Numbered from the stretch's first letter, positions 18,175 through 27,424 are shown. The stretch is DNA of 64,000 nucleotides from Rhodanobacter sp. A1T4 (GCF_014207185.1 NZ_JACHCP010000001.1:537512-601511); one strand, 5' to 3'. The notes: generated by a model from the letters alone, not told the origin. Made by a program: numbers and translations.

Positions 18175-18753
18175 TCAAGCCAGGTTGCTGGCCGCAAATT
18201 CCCAGTTCACCAGATTCCAGAACGCCTCGACGTACTTCGGACGGGCATTGCGGTAATCGATGTAGTAAGCGTGTTCCCACACGTCGGTGGTGAACAGCGG
18301 CTTGTCGCTGCCGGTGATCGGCGTGGCGGCGTTCGACGTATTGACGATGCCGAGTGAGCCGTCCGGACGTTGCACCAGCCAGGTCCAGCCCGAGCCGAAA
18401 TTGCCGGCGGCGGATTTGCTGAACTCTTCCTTGAACTTGTCGAACGAACCAAAGGCCTTGTCGATCGCGTCGGCGAGCTTGCCGGTGGGGGCACCGCCGC
18501 CTTTGGGGCTCATCGAATGCCAGTAGAACGTGTGGTTCCAGATCTGCGCGGCGTTGTTGAACACGCCGCCGGAGGATTTCTTGATGATGTCTTCCAGCTT
18601 GGCGTCGGCAAACTCGGTGCCTTCGATCAGCTTGTTGAGGTTGGTCACGTAGGCCTGATGATGCTTGCCATAGTGATATTCCAGTGTTTCGGCGGAAATA
18701 TGGGGCTCAAGCGCATTCTTTTCATACGGAAGCGGGGACAGTTCGATCGCCAT
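18175..18753 (-). CDS. sodB: superoxide dismutase, Fe type
   Basis: Cytoplasmic superoxide dismutase, 192 residues. Metal ligands are visible as His in [11 protein letters not shown], His in [13 protein letters not shown], and Asp and His in [13 protein letters not shown]. The [11 protein letters not shown] and FGSGWTWLV segments are Fe-type features. The ATG at 18753 begins [10 protein letters not shown], the normal start. Single gene, with the shared terminator just past its stop. Complete and intact. Confidence 0.96.
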   Translation of the reverse strand: MAIELSPLPYEKNALEPHISAETLEYHYGKHHQAYVTNLNKLIEGTEFADAKLEDIIKKSSGGVFNNAAQIWNHTFYWHSMSPKGGGAPTGKLADAIDKAFGSFDKFKEEFSKSAAGNFGSGWTWLVQRPDGSLGIVNTSNAATPITGSDKPLFTTDVWEHAYYIDYRNARPKYVEAFWNLVNWEFAASNLA

Positions 18754-18865
18754 GAGTGGCTCCTTAGCGGTGGCTGGGGGAGATTGACCGGTTCAGCAGA
18801 CGGCGGCCAGTGGGTGACTGGTACAATACCGATCTGCCTGCATTGTAAAGATGAAACGCGAAGCT

Positions 18866-19189
18866 ATGGACATTAACGAGCGAATCCAGACGATCTTGGC
18901 CGAACATCCCATCGTGCTTTTCATGAAAGGCACGCCGCAGTTTCCTATGTGCGGCTTCTCCAGCCGTGCGGCGAAAGCACTCACCAAGGCGGGTGCCGAT
19001 TTCTACACGGTCAACATATTGGCAGATCCACAGCTGCGCTCGGGTTTGCCGCACTTCGCCAACTGGCCCACGTTTCCGCAGCTGTTTATTCAAGGCGAGC
19101 TGATCGGCGGTTGCGATATCGTCGAAGACTTGAACGCTGCCGGTGAGCTGGCGCGCATGGCAAACGACGTCGCCGGGATAGCGAATTAA
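18866..19189 (+). CDS. grxD: monothiol glutaredoxin Grx4
   Basis: CGFS-type monothiol glutaredoxin that carries and transfers [2Fe-2S] clusters. It is 107 residues from ATG 18866 (MDINERIQTILAEHPIVLFM). Motifs are MKGTPQFPMCGFSSRA, the WPTFPQLFIQGELIGGCDIV cis-Pro/GG region, and a conserved C-terminal helix. An in-frame ATG at 18851 adds five residues and cannot be excluded, as neither has a strong ribosome-binding site. A -10-like TACAAT lies at 18822-18827. Its TAA shares a base with the next ATG. Confidence 0.93.
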   Translation: MDINERIQTILAEHPIVLFMKGTPQFPMCGFSSRAAKALTKAGADFYTVNILADPQLRSGLPHFANWPTFPQLFIQGELIGGCDIVEDLNAAGELARMANDVAGIAN

Positions 19190-19956
19190 TGACGTTGCCG
19201 GTTTCCCGATTGCCGGCCGACTGGGCGACGGCTGCCGATGCATTGAGCGATCGCGTGGTGCTGGTCACCGGTGCCTACGGTGGTCTTGGCGCAGCGGTAT
19301 CGCGCGCGGCAGCGCGTGCGGGCGCCACGGTGGTCATCACCGGCAAGCGCAAGCGCCAGTTGGAGCAGTTGTACGACGCCATGCTTGCCGAAGGTCTGAG
19401 CGAGCCGGTGATTCATCCGCTCGATATGGAATCGGCCACGCCGCGTGAATACGAAGCCCTGGCCGATGGGCTGCAGCGCGATTTCGGCCGGCTCGACGGC
19501 ATTGTCCACGCAGCGGCCAGCTTTGCCGGTCTGAGCCCGATCGCGATGCACAAACCGGACGACTGGCTGCGCGCGATGCACGTCAACGTCTCCGCGCCGT
19601 TTGCGCTGACCCAGGCCTGCATGTCGCTGCTGACACAGGCAAGCGATAGTTCGGTGGTATTTGTGCTTGACGATCCTGAGCTGCTGCAGCGCGCGCACTG
19701 GGGCGCATACGGTGTATCGAAGGCGGCGCTCGAACGGTTTGTAGCCATTCTTCATCAGGAAACGGATGCCAGCCCGATGCGCGTGAATGCTTTGCTGCCA
19801 CCACCGATGCGCACGGCGTTACGGCGACAGGCGTATTTTGGCGAAGACATCATGCAGCGGCCGCTGCCCGATGCCGCGGCGGCGGCCGCCGTCTATCTAC
19901 TAAGCGCGCAGTCTGTTGAATCCCGTGGTTCGATGCTGGACATGCGCGCCGACTGA
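19189..19956 (+). CDS. YciK-like short-chain dehydrogenase/reductase
   Basis: SDR of 255 residues with a dinucleotide-binding GAYGGLG motif (about residues 28-34), a VHAAAS variant of NNAG and the catalytic pair Tyr174/Lys178 in WGAYGVSKAALE. Around residue 161, where the catalytic Ser is expected, the chain reads VVFVLDDPELLQ, so the Ser seems replaced by Asp. YciK homologues have unknown substrates. It begins inside the grxD stop codon, suggesting an operon with the Fe-S glutaredoxin. Confidence 0.85.
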   Translation: MTLPVSRLPADWATAADALSDRVVLVTGAYGGLGAAVSRAAARAGATVVITGKRKRQLEQLYDAMLAEGLSEPVIHPLDMESATPREYEALADGLQRDFGRLDGIVHAAASFAGLSPIAMHKPDDWLRAMHVNVSAPFALTQACMSLLTQASDSSVVFVLDDPELLQRAHWGAYGVSKAALERFVAILHQETDASPMRVNALLPPPMRTALRRQAYFGEDIMQRPLPDAAAAAAVYLLSAQSVESRGSMLDMRAD

Positions 19957-20023
19957 AACACCCATCGGTGTGATCGATGCGGTAACGGTTATCCTGTGAT
20001 GACCTCAATGGGGATGATTCACG

Positions 20024-20635
20024 ATGGAAACGGAGATGACCACGTTGTCGGCGGGGATCATGCTGTTTCTGATCATGGACCCGCTGGGCAATATCCCGTT
20101 CTTTTTGAGCTTGCTGAAGGACGTGCCGCCCAAGCGTCGGCGCGCAGTGATGGTGCGCGAACTGCTGATTGCGCTGGGCGTGCTGCTGGTATTCCTGTTT
20201 GGCGGCCAGCACATCCTCAAGCTGCTGCAGCTAAAGCCTGATTCGATCAGCATCGCCGGTGGCATTGTGCTGTTCCTCATCGGTATTCGCATGGTGTTTC
20301 CTCCGGCCGATGGCGGCGGCATCTTTGGCAAGCCGGGTGAAGGTGAGCCCTTTATCGTGCCGATGGCGATTCCCGGCGTGGCTGGTCCGTCGGCGATGGC
20401 GGCGTTGCTGCTGCTGACCAATACGCAGCCAGGCCGTACCGCCGACTGGGTTACCGCTCTGGTGTTGGCGTGGCTGGCCACTTCGCTGATTTTGCTGAGT
20501 GCCACCTATCTTTTTCGATGGCTGGGCGAGAGCGTGCTTACGGCACTGGAGCGGGTGATGGGCATGCTGCTGATTGCACTGTCGGTGCAGATGTTCATGT
20601 CCGGTGTCGCGTCCTTCATGCACGTAAGTTTGTGA
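20024..20635 (+). CDS. MarC/YhgN family integral membrane protein
   Basis: A 203-residue six-helix MarC (UPF0056) protein. The family signature LFLIMDPLGNIPFFLSLL is at the first helix, RRAVMVRELLIALGVLL follows, and the second half repeats the topology with VPMAIPGVAGPSAMAALLLL. Function of the family is unresolved, and the old link to multiple antibiotic resistance has not held. Start is ATG 20024, with the in-frame ATG at 20036 as an alternative. Single gene by spacing, 93 bases before the acyltransferase fusion. Confidence 0.88.
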   Translation: METEMTTLSAGIMLFLIMDPLGNIPFFLSLLKDVPPKRRRAVMVRELLIALGVLLVFLFGGQHILKLLQLKPDSISIAGGIVLFLIGIRMVFPPADGGGIFGKPGEGEPFIVPMAIPGVAGPSAMAALLLLTNTQPGRTADWVTALVLAWLATSLILLSATYLFRWLGESVLTALERVMGMLLIALSVQMFMSGVASFMHVSL

Positions 20636-20728
20636 CCGAAACAGCGAATCAACTTGCGATTCGCATCAGCGTGACCGGCTCTTGTAACAATTGATCTTCA
20701 GGATGTGCGAAAACCTGAGGACACGGTC

Positions 20729-22441
20729 ATGCTCTCTATCGAACAGACCCTTACCGAGCGGTTGCCCTGGCTCGCGTTGCACCCCAGAATTCGCCGCCCG
20801 ATGGCAGACATGCTCGGGCGACTGGCCGACGAGGACGGTTTCAATCGGGTTCTCGACAAAGTCGGTGCCGCCGAAGGTTTTGATTTCGTCGAGCGTGTGC
20901 TGGATATGCTCGGCACCAGTTATCACGTGAGCCCGCGCGAGCGCGAAAATATTCCGGTGGATGGTGGCTTGCTGGTAGTGGCCAATCATCCGCTGGGTAT
21001 GCAGGACGCACTGGCGGTGCTGCAATTGGTGGGCTCGGTGCGCAGCGATGTGCGCATCCTCGGCAATGACTGGTTAGCCGTTGTTCCGCAACTGAAAAAA
21101 TTGCTGTTGCCGGTCGATGTTTTCGGCAAGGGGGCGACATCTCGACTGCGCGGCATTTATCGCGCGCTCGATGAAGGTCAGGCGCTGATTGTATTTCCTG
21201 CCGGCGAAGTATCGCGAGTGCGTGCTGGCGGCGTACGTGATGGCCGCTGGTCGGATGGGTTCGCGAAGCTGGCGATGCGCCGCAAGGTGCCGGTATTACC
21301 GATCCACGTCGCTGCACGCAATTCGGCGATGTTCTATGGCTTGTCGATGCTGGCCAAGCCACTGAGTACCGCCATGCTGCCGCGCGAAGCGGTGGCCGCG
21401 GGTAGTCGGCGCATCGGATTCAGTATCGGCGCGCTGGTTAGCGTCGACGAGCTGGAGCTGCGCAGCGGCGGCTCATCCGAGCAAGCTGCGAAACTGATGC
21501 GTCGGCATGTGTATCGCGTCGGCCAGCATCGCGGGTTGATCTTTGGCGGTCAGGTACCGCTGGCGCATCCGGAGCCGGTGGATCAAGTCGCTGCCGAATT
21601 GATGCGGTCGGAAAAGCTCGCCGAGCTTGCCGATGGCAAACAGGCGTGGTTGTTCAAGGGCGCACTCAACAGTGCGGTGATGCGTGAAATCGGCCGGTTG
21701 CGCGAACTGACGTTTCGCAAGGTTGGCGAGGGCACCGGTACGCGTCGTGATCTGGATGCCTACGATCCGCATTACGAGCATCTGGTGCTGTGGGATACCA
21801 GGGCGCTGCGCATCGTCGGCTCTTATCGCTTCGGTCACGGTGGCCGATTGTTGGCCGAGCGCGGCATGGCCGGGCTGTATACATCCAGCCTGTTCCATTA
21901 TTCGCCGGCGCTGGAGTCACGCCTGACGCAGGGACTGGAGTTGGGCCGCAGCTTCGTGGCACCGGCTTACTGGCGATCGCGCGCGCTCGATCAGTTATGG
22001 CAAGGCATCGGGCTCTACCTTCAACGCCATCCGGATCTGCGTTACATGTTCGGCCCGGTCAGCATGTCGGTCAGCATGCCGCGCGAAGCGCGCGAGTGGA
22101 TTGTGGCCGCGCATCGGCATTATTTTGGTGCGCCAGGCCTGGCCGAGGCACGTCAGCCGTTTGTCATCTCGACCGATGTCACTCAAGGCGTGCAGCAGGC
22201 GTTGCACGGCCTCGATGCATCGGCTGGTCTGGGCAAGCTCAAACATCATCTGGATGCGCTTGGCGTCAGCCTGCCGGTGCTGTATCGCCAATACGTCGAT
22301 CTGGTCGACGCCGATGGCGTGCAGTTTCTCGATTTCGGCGAGGACCCCGGTTTTTCCGGATGCGTCGACGGTCTGGTCATGTTGGATCTGGCCAGACTCA
22401 AGCCCGCCAAGCGGGTGCGCTACTTGGGCAAGACGGCCTAG
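20729..22441 (+). CDS. bifunctional acyltransferase (LPLAT + OlsB-like GNAT), OlsF-like
   Basis: A 570-residue fusion. The N-terminal half (about 1-260) is a hemolysin-type lysophospholipid acyltransferase with ANHPLGMQDAL (His87, Asp93) and the FPAGEVSR box. The C-terminal half (about 310-560) matches the OlsB-type acyl-ACP-dependent N-acyltransferase: LRELTFRKVGEG, YDPHYEHLVLWD, IVGSYRFGHGG, LYTSSLFHYSP and LELGRSFVAPAYW. OlsF proteins of this architecture make ornithine or related amino-acid lipids, with the C-domain performing N-acylation and the N-domain O-acylation. ATG 20729 follows a GAGG site. A GTG at 20705 is the other option. The substrate amino acid is not determined. Confidence 0.8.
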   Translation: MLSIEQTLTERLPWLALHPRIRRPMADMLGRLADEDGFNRVLDKVGAAEGFDFVERVLDMLGTSYHVSPRERENIPVDGGLLVVANHPLGMQDALAVLQLVGSVRSDVRILGNDWLAVVPQLKKLLLPVDVFGKGATSRLRGIYRALDEGQALIVFPAGEVSRVRAGGVRDGRWSDGFAKLAMRRKVPVLPIHVAARNSAMFYGLSMLAKPLSTAMLPREAVAAGSRRIGFSIGALVSVDELELRSGGSSEQAAKLMRRHVYRVGQHRGLIFGGQVPLAHPEPVDQVAAELMRSEKLAELADGKQAWLFKGALNSAVMREIGRLRELTFRKVGEGTGTRRDLDAYDPHYEHLVLWDTRALRIVGSYRFGHGGRLLAERGMAGLYTSSLFHYSPALESRLTQGLELGRSFVAPAYWRSRALDQLWQGIGLYLQRHPDLRYMFGPVSMSVSMPREAREWIVAAHRHYFGAPGLAEARQPFVISTDVTQGVQQALHGLDASAGLGKLKHHLDALGVSLPVLYRQYVDLVDADGVQFLDFGEDPGFSGCVDGLVMLDLARLKPAKRVRYLGKTA

Positions 22442-22620
22442 CTATTCGCCGCGCAGTGAGTGTCCGCATTCGCTGATCAATAGCCGAGTCTTACGCTCAA
22501 CCTGAGTCGCTTTCAGCAAGTTCATGCGAAACCCGCCGACGCATTACGTGATGCGTCAGTCTTGATTTGACTTTGTCAAAGCCTCGACGCGGTCGGCGCT
22601 TGCCTGCGGCAGCAGAAATA

Positions 22621-22690
22621 GCGGATAGCGAATCCGCAATATATTGCGATCATAAGCGGACTGAAAGTTTTGTAAAGACGTTGTAAAGTT
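22621..22690. promoter_or_regulatory. cluster of palindromes and 11-bp direct repeat upstream of TonB receptor
   Basis: Within the 480-base gap 22442-22922 there is GCGGAT-(5)-ATCCGC at 22621-22637, a perfect palindrome CGCAATATATTGCG at 22635-22648, and a direct repeat TTGTAAAG at 22670 and 22681 with an 11-bp period, as seen in PhoB-type sites though the bases differ. They precede the receptor gene by about 230 bases. No gene is seen in the gap. Confidence 0.4.
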
Positions 22691-22922
22691 TGCATGTGAT
22701 TATGGCGTGATTGCACTTTTAAAGATTCTGGGGAACGTTGTTACGAGCTTCAAGAAAATGCGCAATCGCTGGGGTGATGCCAGACGAATACGTTTTTAAC
22801 TGCGCAAATTCAGCATGGCGAGTGACGCGTGTTTTTGTGAGAAATGGGCAATCGCTGGCAACGGTCATCGCGCGATTCACGCCCCGCACCAACTAATTCA
22901 TGACTCAATAGGGATAAATTCA

Positions 22923-25370
22923 ATGAAGCGAAACCACCTTTCCGCAGCGATTGCGCTTGCCTGTTTCATGACTGCTGGCGCTGTGATGGCGCAAACAGCC
23001 ACTGATCAGGCTGCAAACACGGATACCACCACCCAGTCCGCGCAGCGCGTCGGTGTCTCCAGCACGTCGAACACCACAACGTCCAACGACACCAAGCGTG
23101 TGCAGCAATTGTCGGCGGTGCAGGTGGAGGGGAAATCTCTGTCGCTTGGTGGTGGCTTGATGTCGGTGCAGACAGCGCCGAAGGCTGTTTCGACGATTAC
23201 CCGTGATGCCATCGTTCATGCGGCGCCAGGCGCCACGTTCGTGCAGTTGATCGACAGCATTCCGGGCGTCAATGCGTCCACTGACGACTTCAGTGGTCTT
23301 GCCAATGGCAACTACAGCATTCGCGGCTTCACCAGTGACGAAATCGGTACCACCGTCAACGGTGCACCGATCAACGACAGCGGTAACTACAAAATCTATT
23401 CGACCGAGTACGGCGACACCGAAAACATCGGCGACATTACCGTGCTGCAGGGTTATCCCGATGTGGATACGCCGATCAGCGGCGCCGCCGGCGGTTCCAT
23501 CGCCTGGGCCACCATCGACCCGTCGCACAAGGCTGGTCTGGACTTGACGCAGACGTTTGGTAGCAACGATTACCGTCGCACCTTCGTTCGTCTGAATACC
23601 GGTGATACCGGCCCCGTGCGCTCGTGGTTGTCCTATTCCAACAACCAGGCCGATATGTGGCGTGGCCCCGGCTACCAGAACGTAACCAAGGTGGATGGCA
23701 AATCCATATGGACCATTGATGACAACAACTCCCTATCGGGGTCTTTCCAGTACAACCGTGAATCCAATATCGAGTACGCAAGCCTGACCAAGGCACAGGC
23801 TCAGCAGAACTATCACCAGAACTATGACGCGACGCTGCTGACGGCGACCGACACCAACTTCTACAAGTTGCATACCAATCCTTTCAGCAACTGGTTGGTG
23901 AGTCTGGACGGTGAGTTCAAGCTGAGTGACAGCCTGCACCTGTCCGTGGTGCCTTACTTCCAGTATGGCAATGGCGGCGCCGGCGGCGGTTCCGTTTTCA
24001 CAGAATCGACATCGCCGCTCAATTTGTACCAGTACAGCAATCAGGATCTGAACGGCAACGGTGTTGTTGGTGGCAAGAACAACAAGGCCCTGGCGTATTC
24101 GATCAGCAACACGTACACCTTGCGCCCCGGCGTCATCGCCAAGTTCAACCAGGACTTCGGCGAGAACAATAGCCTTGAGTACGGCTTCTGGTACGAGCGT
24201 CCGCGCCAGGAACAGAGTGAAGCCTTCACCCCGGTGAATCCGACCACAGGTGTGCCCTCCGATATCCAGGGGTTGACCGACCTGATTCGCTACCCGAATG
24301 GCAGCATCCAGAAGCTCTACAACGAATACACGACCACGGAAACCCGCAAGGCTTTTGCCACGGACACATGGACGCCGAATGATTTCTGGACATTCACTGC
24401 CGGCACGTCTTTCCTGTCAGAAAAGCGCACTGGTTTTGACTATGAGTATCCGGGCTCGGTGCGAAGTGGCTACACGCAATACGGTGTCGACGATGCCAAC
24501 GCGACGTATCACAAATGGAGCCCGACGGCGGGTGTGAAGTATCAGCTGAACGAGCAGAACCAATTTTATTTCGGTATCGGCAAAACGTTCCGTGCACCGA
24601 TCAATGGTGCCATTCTGCAAAACGCCGCCGTGGCGAATGCGCCTGGTCAAACCACGCCGGCCAGCAACCTCGTCAACAAGCCTGAAACCGCAACCACGGC
24701 TGATCTTGGCTGGCGCTACTACGACGATAAGTTCTCGGCCAACGTGGATGCCTATGCGTCCAACCTCAATAACAAGCAGATTTCCGGCTTCGATGAAGTT
24801 ACCTTCGCGACCGTTTACCTGTCCTTGCCCGTAGTCCACAACCGAGGGCTCAATACCGAAGCCAGCTACAAGGTCACGCCGAACTGGACGTTGTACGGTT
24901 CCTATACCTATACCAAGTCGACGCTGGAAGCCAACCTCAACACGTCCGGTGACGGTATCTACAACACCGAGGGTAAGACGCTGCTGAATACGCCGAAAAA
25001 CATCGGCTACGTTCGCGTCAGCTATAACCAGGGACCGTTCTGGGCAAGCCTGGATGAGAAATATCGTGGTCCGATCTGGGGCGACTGGTCCAACACGCAG
25101 AAAGTCGGCGGTTACGCAACGCTCAATTTCAATGCAGGCTGGAACTTCGACGACTTCTCGTCCTTCATCCACAAGCCATACATCAAACTCAACTTGTTCA
25201 ACATCACGGATCGCCAGGCACTCACCAATGCCAACAACATCAGTGCATTCCTCGCGTCCAATCCGGACAAGATCAAGGACGTGAACGGTACGACGTTGTA
25301 TGCCTCGGAGCCTTACTACTCGCTGCTGGAAGGTCGTACGTTCTTTGTGACGTTCGGTGCATCGTTCTAA
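22923..25370 (+). CDS. TonB-dependent receptor
   Basis: Outer-membrane TonB-gated receptor, 815 residues from ATG 22923 (AGGGA site 9 bases upstream). It has a signal peptide ending AVMAQ, a Thr/Asn-rich linker, then a plug (QLSAVQVEG, STITRDAIVHAAPGATFVQL, DSIPGVNAS, YSIRGFTSDEIGTTVNGAPI, ENIGDITVLQGYPDVDTPIS) and a 22-strand-type barrel ending in TFGASF with the terminal Phe. Gly/Ser-rich GGAGGGSVF is an extracellular loop candidate. No Fur-like box is seen upstream, so the substrate may be something other than iron, for example a carbohydrate or phosphate compound (inference). Monocistronic, followed by a strong terminator. Confidence 0.9.
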   Translation: MKRNHLSAAIALACFMTAGAVMAQTATDQAANTDTTTQSAQRVGVSSTSNTTTSNDTKRVQQLSAVQVEGKSLSLGGGLMSVQTAPKAVSTITRDAIVHAAPGATFVQLIDSIPGVNASTDDFSGLANGNYSIRGFTSDEIGTTVNGAPINDSGNYKIYSTEYGDTENIGDITVLQGYPDVDTPISGAAGGSIAWATIDPSHKAGLDLTQTFGSNDYRRTFVRLNTGDTGPVRSWLSYSNNQADMWRGPGYQNVTKVDGKSIWTIDDNNSLSGSFQYNRESNIEYASLTKAQAQQNYHQNYDATLLTATDTNFYKLHTNPFSNWLVSLDGEFKLSDSLHLSVVPYFQYGNGGAGGGSVFTESTSPLNLYQYSNQDLNGNGVVGGKNNKALAYSISNTYTLRPGVIAKFNQDFGENNSLEYGFWYERPRQEQSEAFTPVNPTTGVPSDIQGLTDLIRYPNGSIQKLYNEYTTTETRKAFATDTWTPNDFWTFTAGTSFLSEKRTGFDYEYPGSVRSGYTQYGVDDANATYHKWSPTAGVKYQLNEQNQFYFGIGKTFRAPINGAILQNAAVANAPGQTTPASNLVNKPETATTADLGWRYYDDKFSANVDAYASNLNNKQISGFDEVTFATVYLSLPVVHNRGLNTEASYKVTPNWTLYGSYTYTKSTLEANLNTSGDGIYNTEGKTLLNTPKNIGYVRVSYNQGPFWASLDEKYRGPIWGDWSNTQKVGGYATLNFNAGWNFDDFSSFIHKPYIKLNLFNITDRQALTNANNISAFLASNPDKIKDVNGTTLYASEPYYSLLEGRTFFVTFGASF

Positions 25371-25406
25371 GAGTCAAGTCAACCGCTTGCTGATGCAGTA
25401 ATCGCA

Positions 25407-25441
25407 CAATGCCCTCGCTAACGCGGGGGCATTGTCGTTTT
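25407..25441 (+). terminator. intrinsic terminator of the TonB receptor gene
   Basis: A 12-bp stem (CAATGCCCTCGC pairing with GCGGGGGCATTG, one T-G wobble) with loop TAA, followed by TCGTTTT. It lies 36 bases after the receptor stop. Confidence 0.85.
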
Positions 25442-25662
25442 GGTGGTTCGAATAGCTCTAAACCATTGCGGTACAGCGCAACTGTCCGTTGATCGCCTTT
25501 CATCGGCAGATCTTGTTTATTGCTTCAAGGCGGTCAGCCTTTGTTGATGGTGCAGCAGCCTCCGGCGTTGTTCTTGACCGCAATCAATCGACGCGGGATG
25601 CTAGGCGGTCGGCTCCGCAATCGGAGTCAGGCTGAGGTGTTCGGCCGTAAAGGAGCGATGTG

Positions 25663-27063
25663 ATGAATACAGTTCAACCCAGTGCCGCGGGTGCAGGAAA
25701 TACCGTCAGCGCGCGTATTTCGCCGATAGGCGGGCTGGATATTCTTTCCCGTAACGAAGTGGCGCGGTTGCGCGGTGTCAGTGATTCGGGCCTGCATGCG
25801 CTGCTGCGTCGTTGTGCTCTGGCGGTGCTGACATCCGGCAGCATCAGCGACGACCCGCGGGCGATTCTGGAGCAGTACCCGGATTTCGACATTCAGGTAT
25901 TGCAGCAGGATCGCGGCATCAAGATCGAGCTTAGTAACGCGCCCGCGCAATCGTTCGTGGATGGCCAGATCATCCGTGGCATCAACGAATTGCTGGTGGC
26001 GGTGGTGCGCGACATCGTCTATGTGTCGACCCAGCTGGAACAGACCGGCGTCGATCTGGACGGTACTGCCGGATTGACCCAGGGCGTGTTCGAGATCCTG
26101 CGCAACGCGCGCATCCTGAAGCCGCATGTCGATCCCAACCTGGTGGTCTGCTGGGGCGGCCATTCGATTTCGCGCGAAGAGTACGACTACACCAAGCTGG
26201 TGGGTTACCAGCTTGGCCTGCGCGGGCTGGATATCTGCACCGGCTGCGGCCCCGGCGCCATGAAGGGGCCGATGAAGGGCGCGACCATTGCGCATGCCAA
26301 GCAGCGTCGCCGGCACAACCGCTATATCGGCATCACCGAGCCAGGCATCATCGCCGCCGAATCGCCCAACCCGATCGTCAACCATCTGGTGATCATGCCG
26401 GATATCGAGAAGCGGCTCGAAGCGTTCGTCCGCATGGGCCACGGCATCATCGTGTTTCCTGGTGGCGTCGGTACGGCGGAGGAAATTCTTTATCTGCTGG
26501 GTATCCTGTTGCATCCTGACAATGCGGGCGTGCCGTTTCCGCTGGTCTTCACCGGACCGCGCCAGTCGGCCGCGTATTTCGAGCAGATCGACCGTTTCCT
26601 GCGACTGGCGCTGGGCGACGAGGTCGCGCAGCACTACCAGATCATCGTGGATGATCCGCCGGCCGTGGCGCGTGCGATGGTCAAGGGCATCGATAAGGTA
26701 CGCAAGCATCGACTGGATACGAAGGATGCGTTTTTCTTCAATTGGGCGCTGCAGATTCCGTTCGCATTCCAGATTCCGTTTCGTCCCACCCACGAAGCCA
26801 TGCGCGCGCTGCAGATCCACCGCGATCGACCGCGCCACGAGCTGGCGGCGGATCTGCGCCGCGCCTTTTCCGGCATTGTTGCGGGCAACGTCAAGGAAGA
26901 GGGCGTCAAGGCGATTGAGCAGTTCGGCCCGTTCGATATCGATGGCGATGCCGACATCATGCGTGCACTGGACAAGTTGCTGCAGGCATTCGTCGAGCAG
27001 CACCGCATGAAGCTGCCGGGCGGGGCCGCTTACGTGCCGTGTTATCACGTGCGCACACCCTGA
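25663..27063 (+). CDS. ppnN: pyrimidine/purine nucleotide 5'-monophosphate nucleosidase PpnN (LOG family)
   Basis: Hydrolyses nucleoside monophosphates to base plus ribose 5-phosphate; the E. coli enzyme is stimulated by (p)ppGpp. 466 residues. An N-terminal PpnN-specific domain (about 1-130) is followed by the LOG/lysine-decarboxylase-like Rossmann domain with CWGGHSISREEY, TGCGPGAMKGPMKG, the catalytic signature PGGVGTAEE and MPDIEKRLEAF. The ATG at 25663 is 7 bases from AAGGAG. The GTG at 25660 is less likely. Monocistronic. Complete. Confidence 0.93.
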   Translation: MNTVQPSAAGAGNTVSARISPIGGLDILSRNEVARLRGVSDSGLHALLRRCALAVLTSGSISDDPRAILEQYPDFDIQVLQQDRGIKIELSNAPAQSFVDGQIIRGINELLVAVVRDIVYVSTQLEQTGVDLDGTAGLTQGVFEILRNARILKPHVDPNLVVCWGGHSISREEYDYTKLVGYQLGLRGLDICTGCGPGAMKGPMKGATIAHAKQRRRHNRYIGITEPGIIAAESPNPIVNHLVIMPDIEKRLEAFVRMGHGIIVFPGGVGTAEEILYLLGILLHPDNAGVPFPLVFTGPRQSAAYFEQIDRFLRLALGDEVAQHYQIIVDDPPAVARAMVKGIDKVRKHRLDTKDAFFFNWALQIPFAFQIPFRPTHEAMRALQIHRDRPRHELAADLRRAFSGIVAGNVKEEGVKAIEQFGPFDIDGDADIMRALDKLLQAFVEQHRMKLPGGAAYVPCYHVRTP

Positions 27064-27091
27064 AAGTATGCGGCGATCCGGTCATCATGGC

Positions 27092-27118
27092 TTGACAGCT
27101 CGCCGCACGATCTACAAA
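27092..27118 (+). promoter_or_regulatory. putative sigma-70 promoter of tRNA-Asn
   Basis: TTGACA at 27092-27097 and TACAAA at 27113-27118 with a 15-bp spacer, ending 13 bases before the tRNA. The spacer is short, so this is a moderate candidate. Confidence 0.5.
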
Positions 27119-27131
27119 CTACGCAGCTCAC

Positions 27132-27208
27132 GCCCGAATAGCTCAGCTGGTTAGAGCACTTGACTGTTAATCAGGGGGTCGCTGGTTCGAGTCCAGCTTC
27201 GGGCGCCA
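27132..27208 (+). tRNA. tRNA-Asn (GTT)
   Basis: A 77-base cloverleaf including the encoded CCA. The acceptor GCCCGAA pairs with TTCGGGC, discriminator G, D-arm GCTC/GAGC, anticodon loop CTGTTAA with GTT at 27166-27168, and T-arm GCTGG-TTCGAGT-CCAGC. Followed 10 bases later by a terminator. The accessory region starts directly downstream, so it may be an integration target, but no attachment repeat was found. Confidence 0.97.
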
Positions 27209-27218
27209 AGTACACCAA

Positions 27219-27246
27219 GGGTTGCGAGAGATCGCAGCCCTTTTTT
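27219..27246 (+). terminator. intrinsic terminator of tRNA-Asn
   Basis: Nine-bp stem GGGTTGCGA-GAGA-TCGCAGCCC (one wobble pair) followed by six T residues. Confidence 0.9.
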
Positions 27247-27281
27247 ATGGGCGACCGTAAAATTCACTGTAAAAAGAGTGG

Positions 27282-27377
27282 CTACTTTGCGACGTTTTCG
27301 GCCTCTACATCGTTCTCGATGAGTTCGTAGGTCACCCGGTACCGGGCGATCGCGTATTTCCGCGTGTCTTCGAACAT
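27282..27377 (-). pseudogene. 31-codon open remnant, origin unknown
   Basis: Minus-strand ATG 27377 opens a 31-residue frame (MFEDTRKYAIARYRVTYELI then a short acidic tail) with codon use like a real gene but no recognisable family and no clear ribosome-binding site. Its placement between the tRNA-Asn terminator and a minus-strand terminator suggests a leftover from an eroded insertion next to the tRNA. It could also be chance. Confidence 0.25.
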
Positions 27378-27424
27378 GCCATAACAGTTCGCTGATCACG
27401 CAGACTCAGCCGAGTCGAAGTCGT

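Noticed and set aside
25627-27048. 473-residue open frame on the minus strand opposite ppnN
   Set aside because: Exact antisense of a gene with clear LOG-family motifs; composition is that of a GC-rich shadow with no domain.
27132-27208. tRNA-Asn as att site of an integrative element
   Set aside because: No repeat of the tRNA 3' end and no integrase were found in the following 10 kb, so integration is only a suspicion.
27151-27399. 82-residue minus-strand frame across tRNA-Asn
   Set aside because: It consists of antisense tRNA and terminator sequence (it ends in the usual mis-annotated WTRTSDPLINSQVL peptide).
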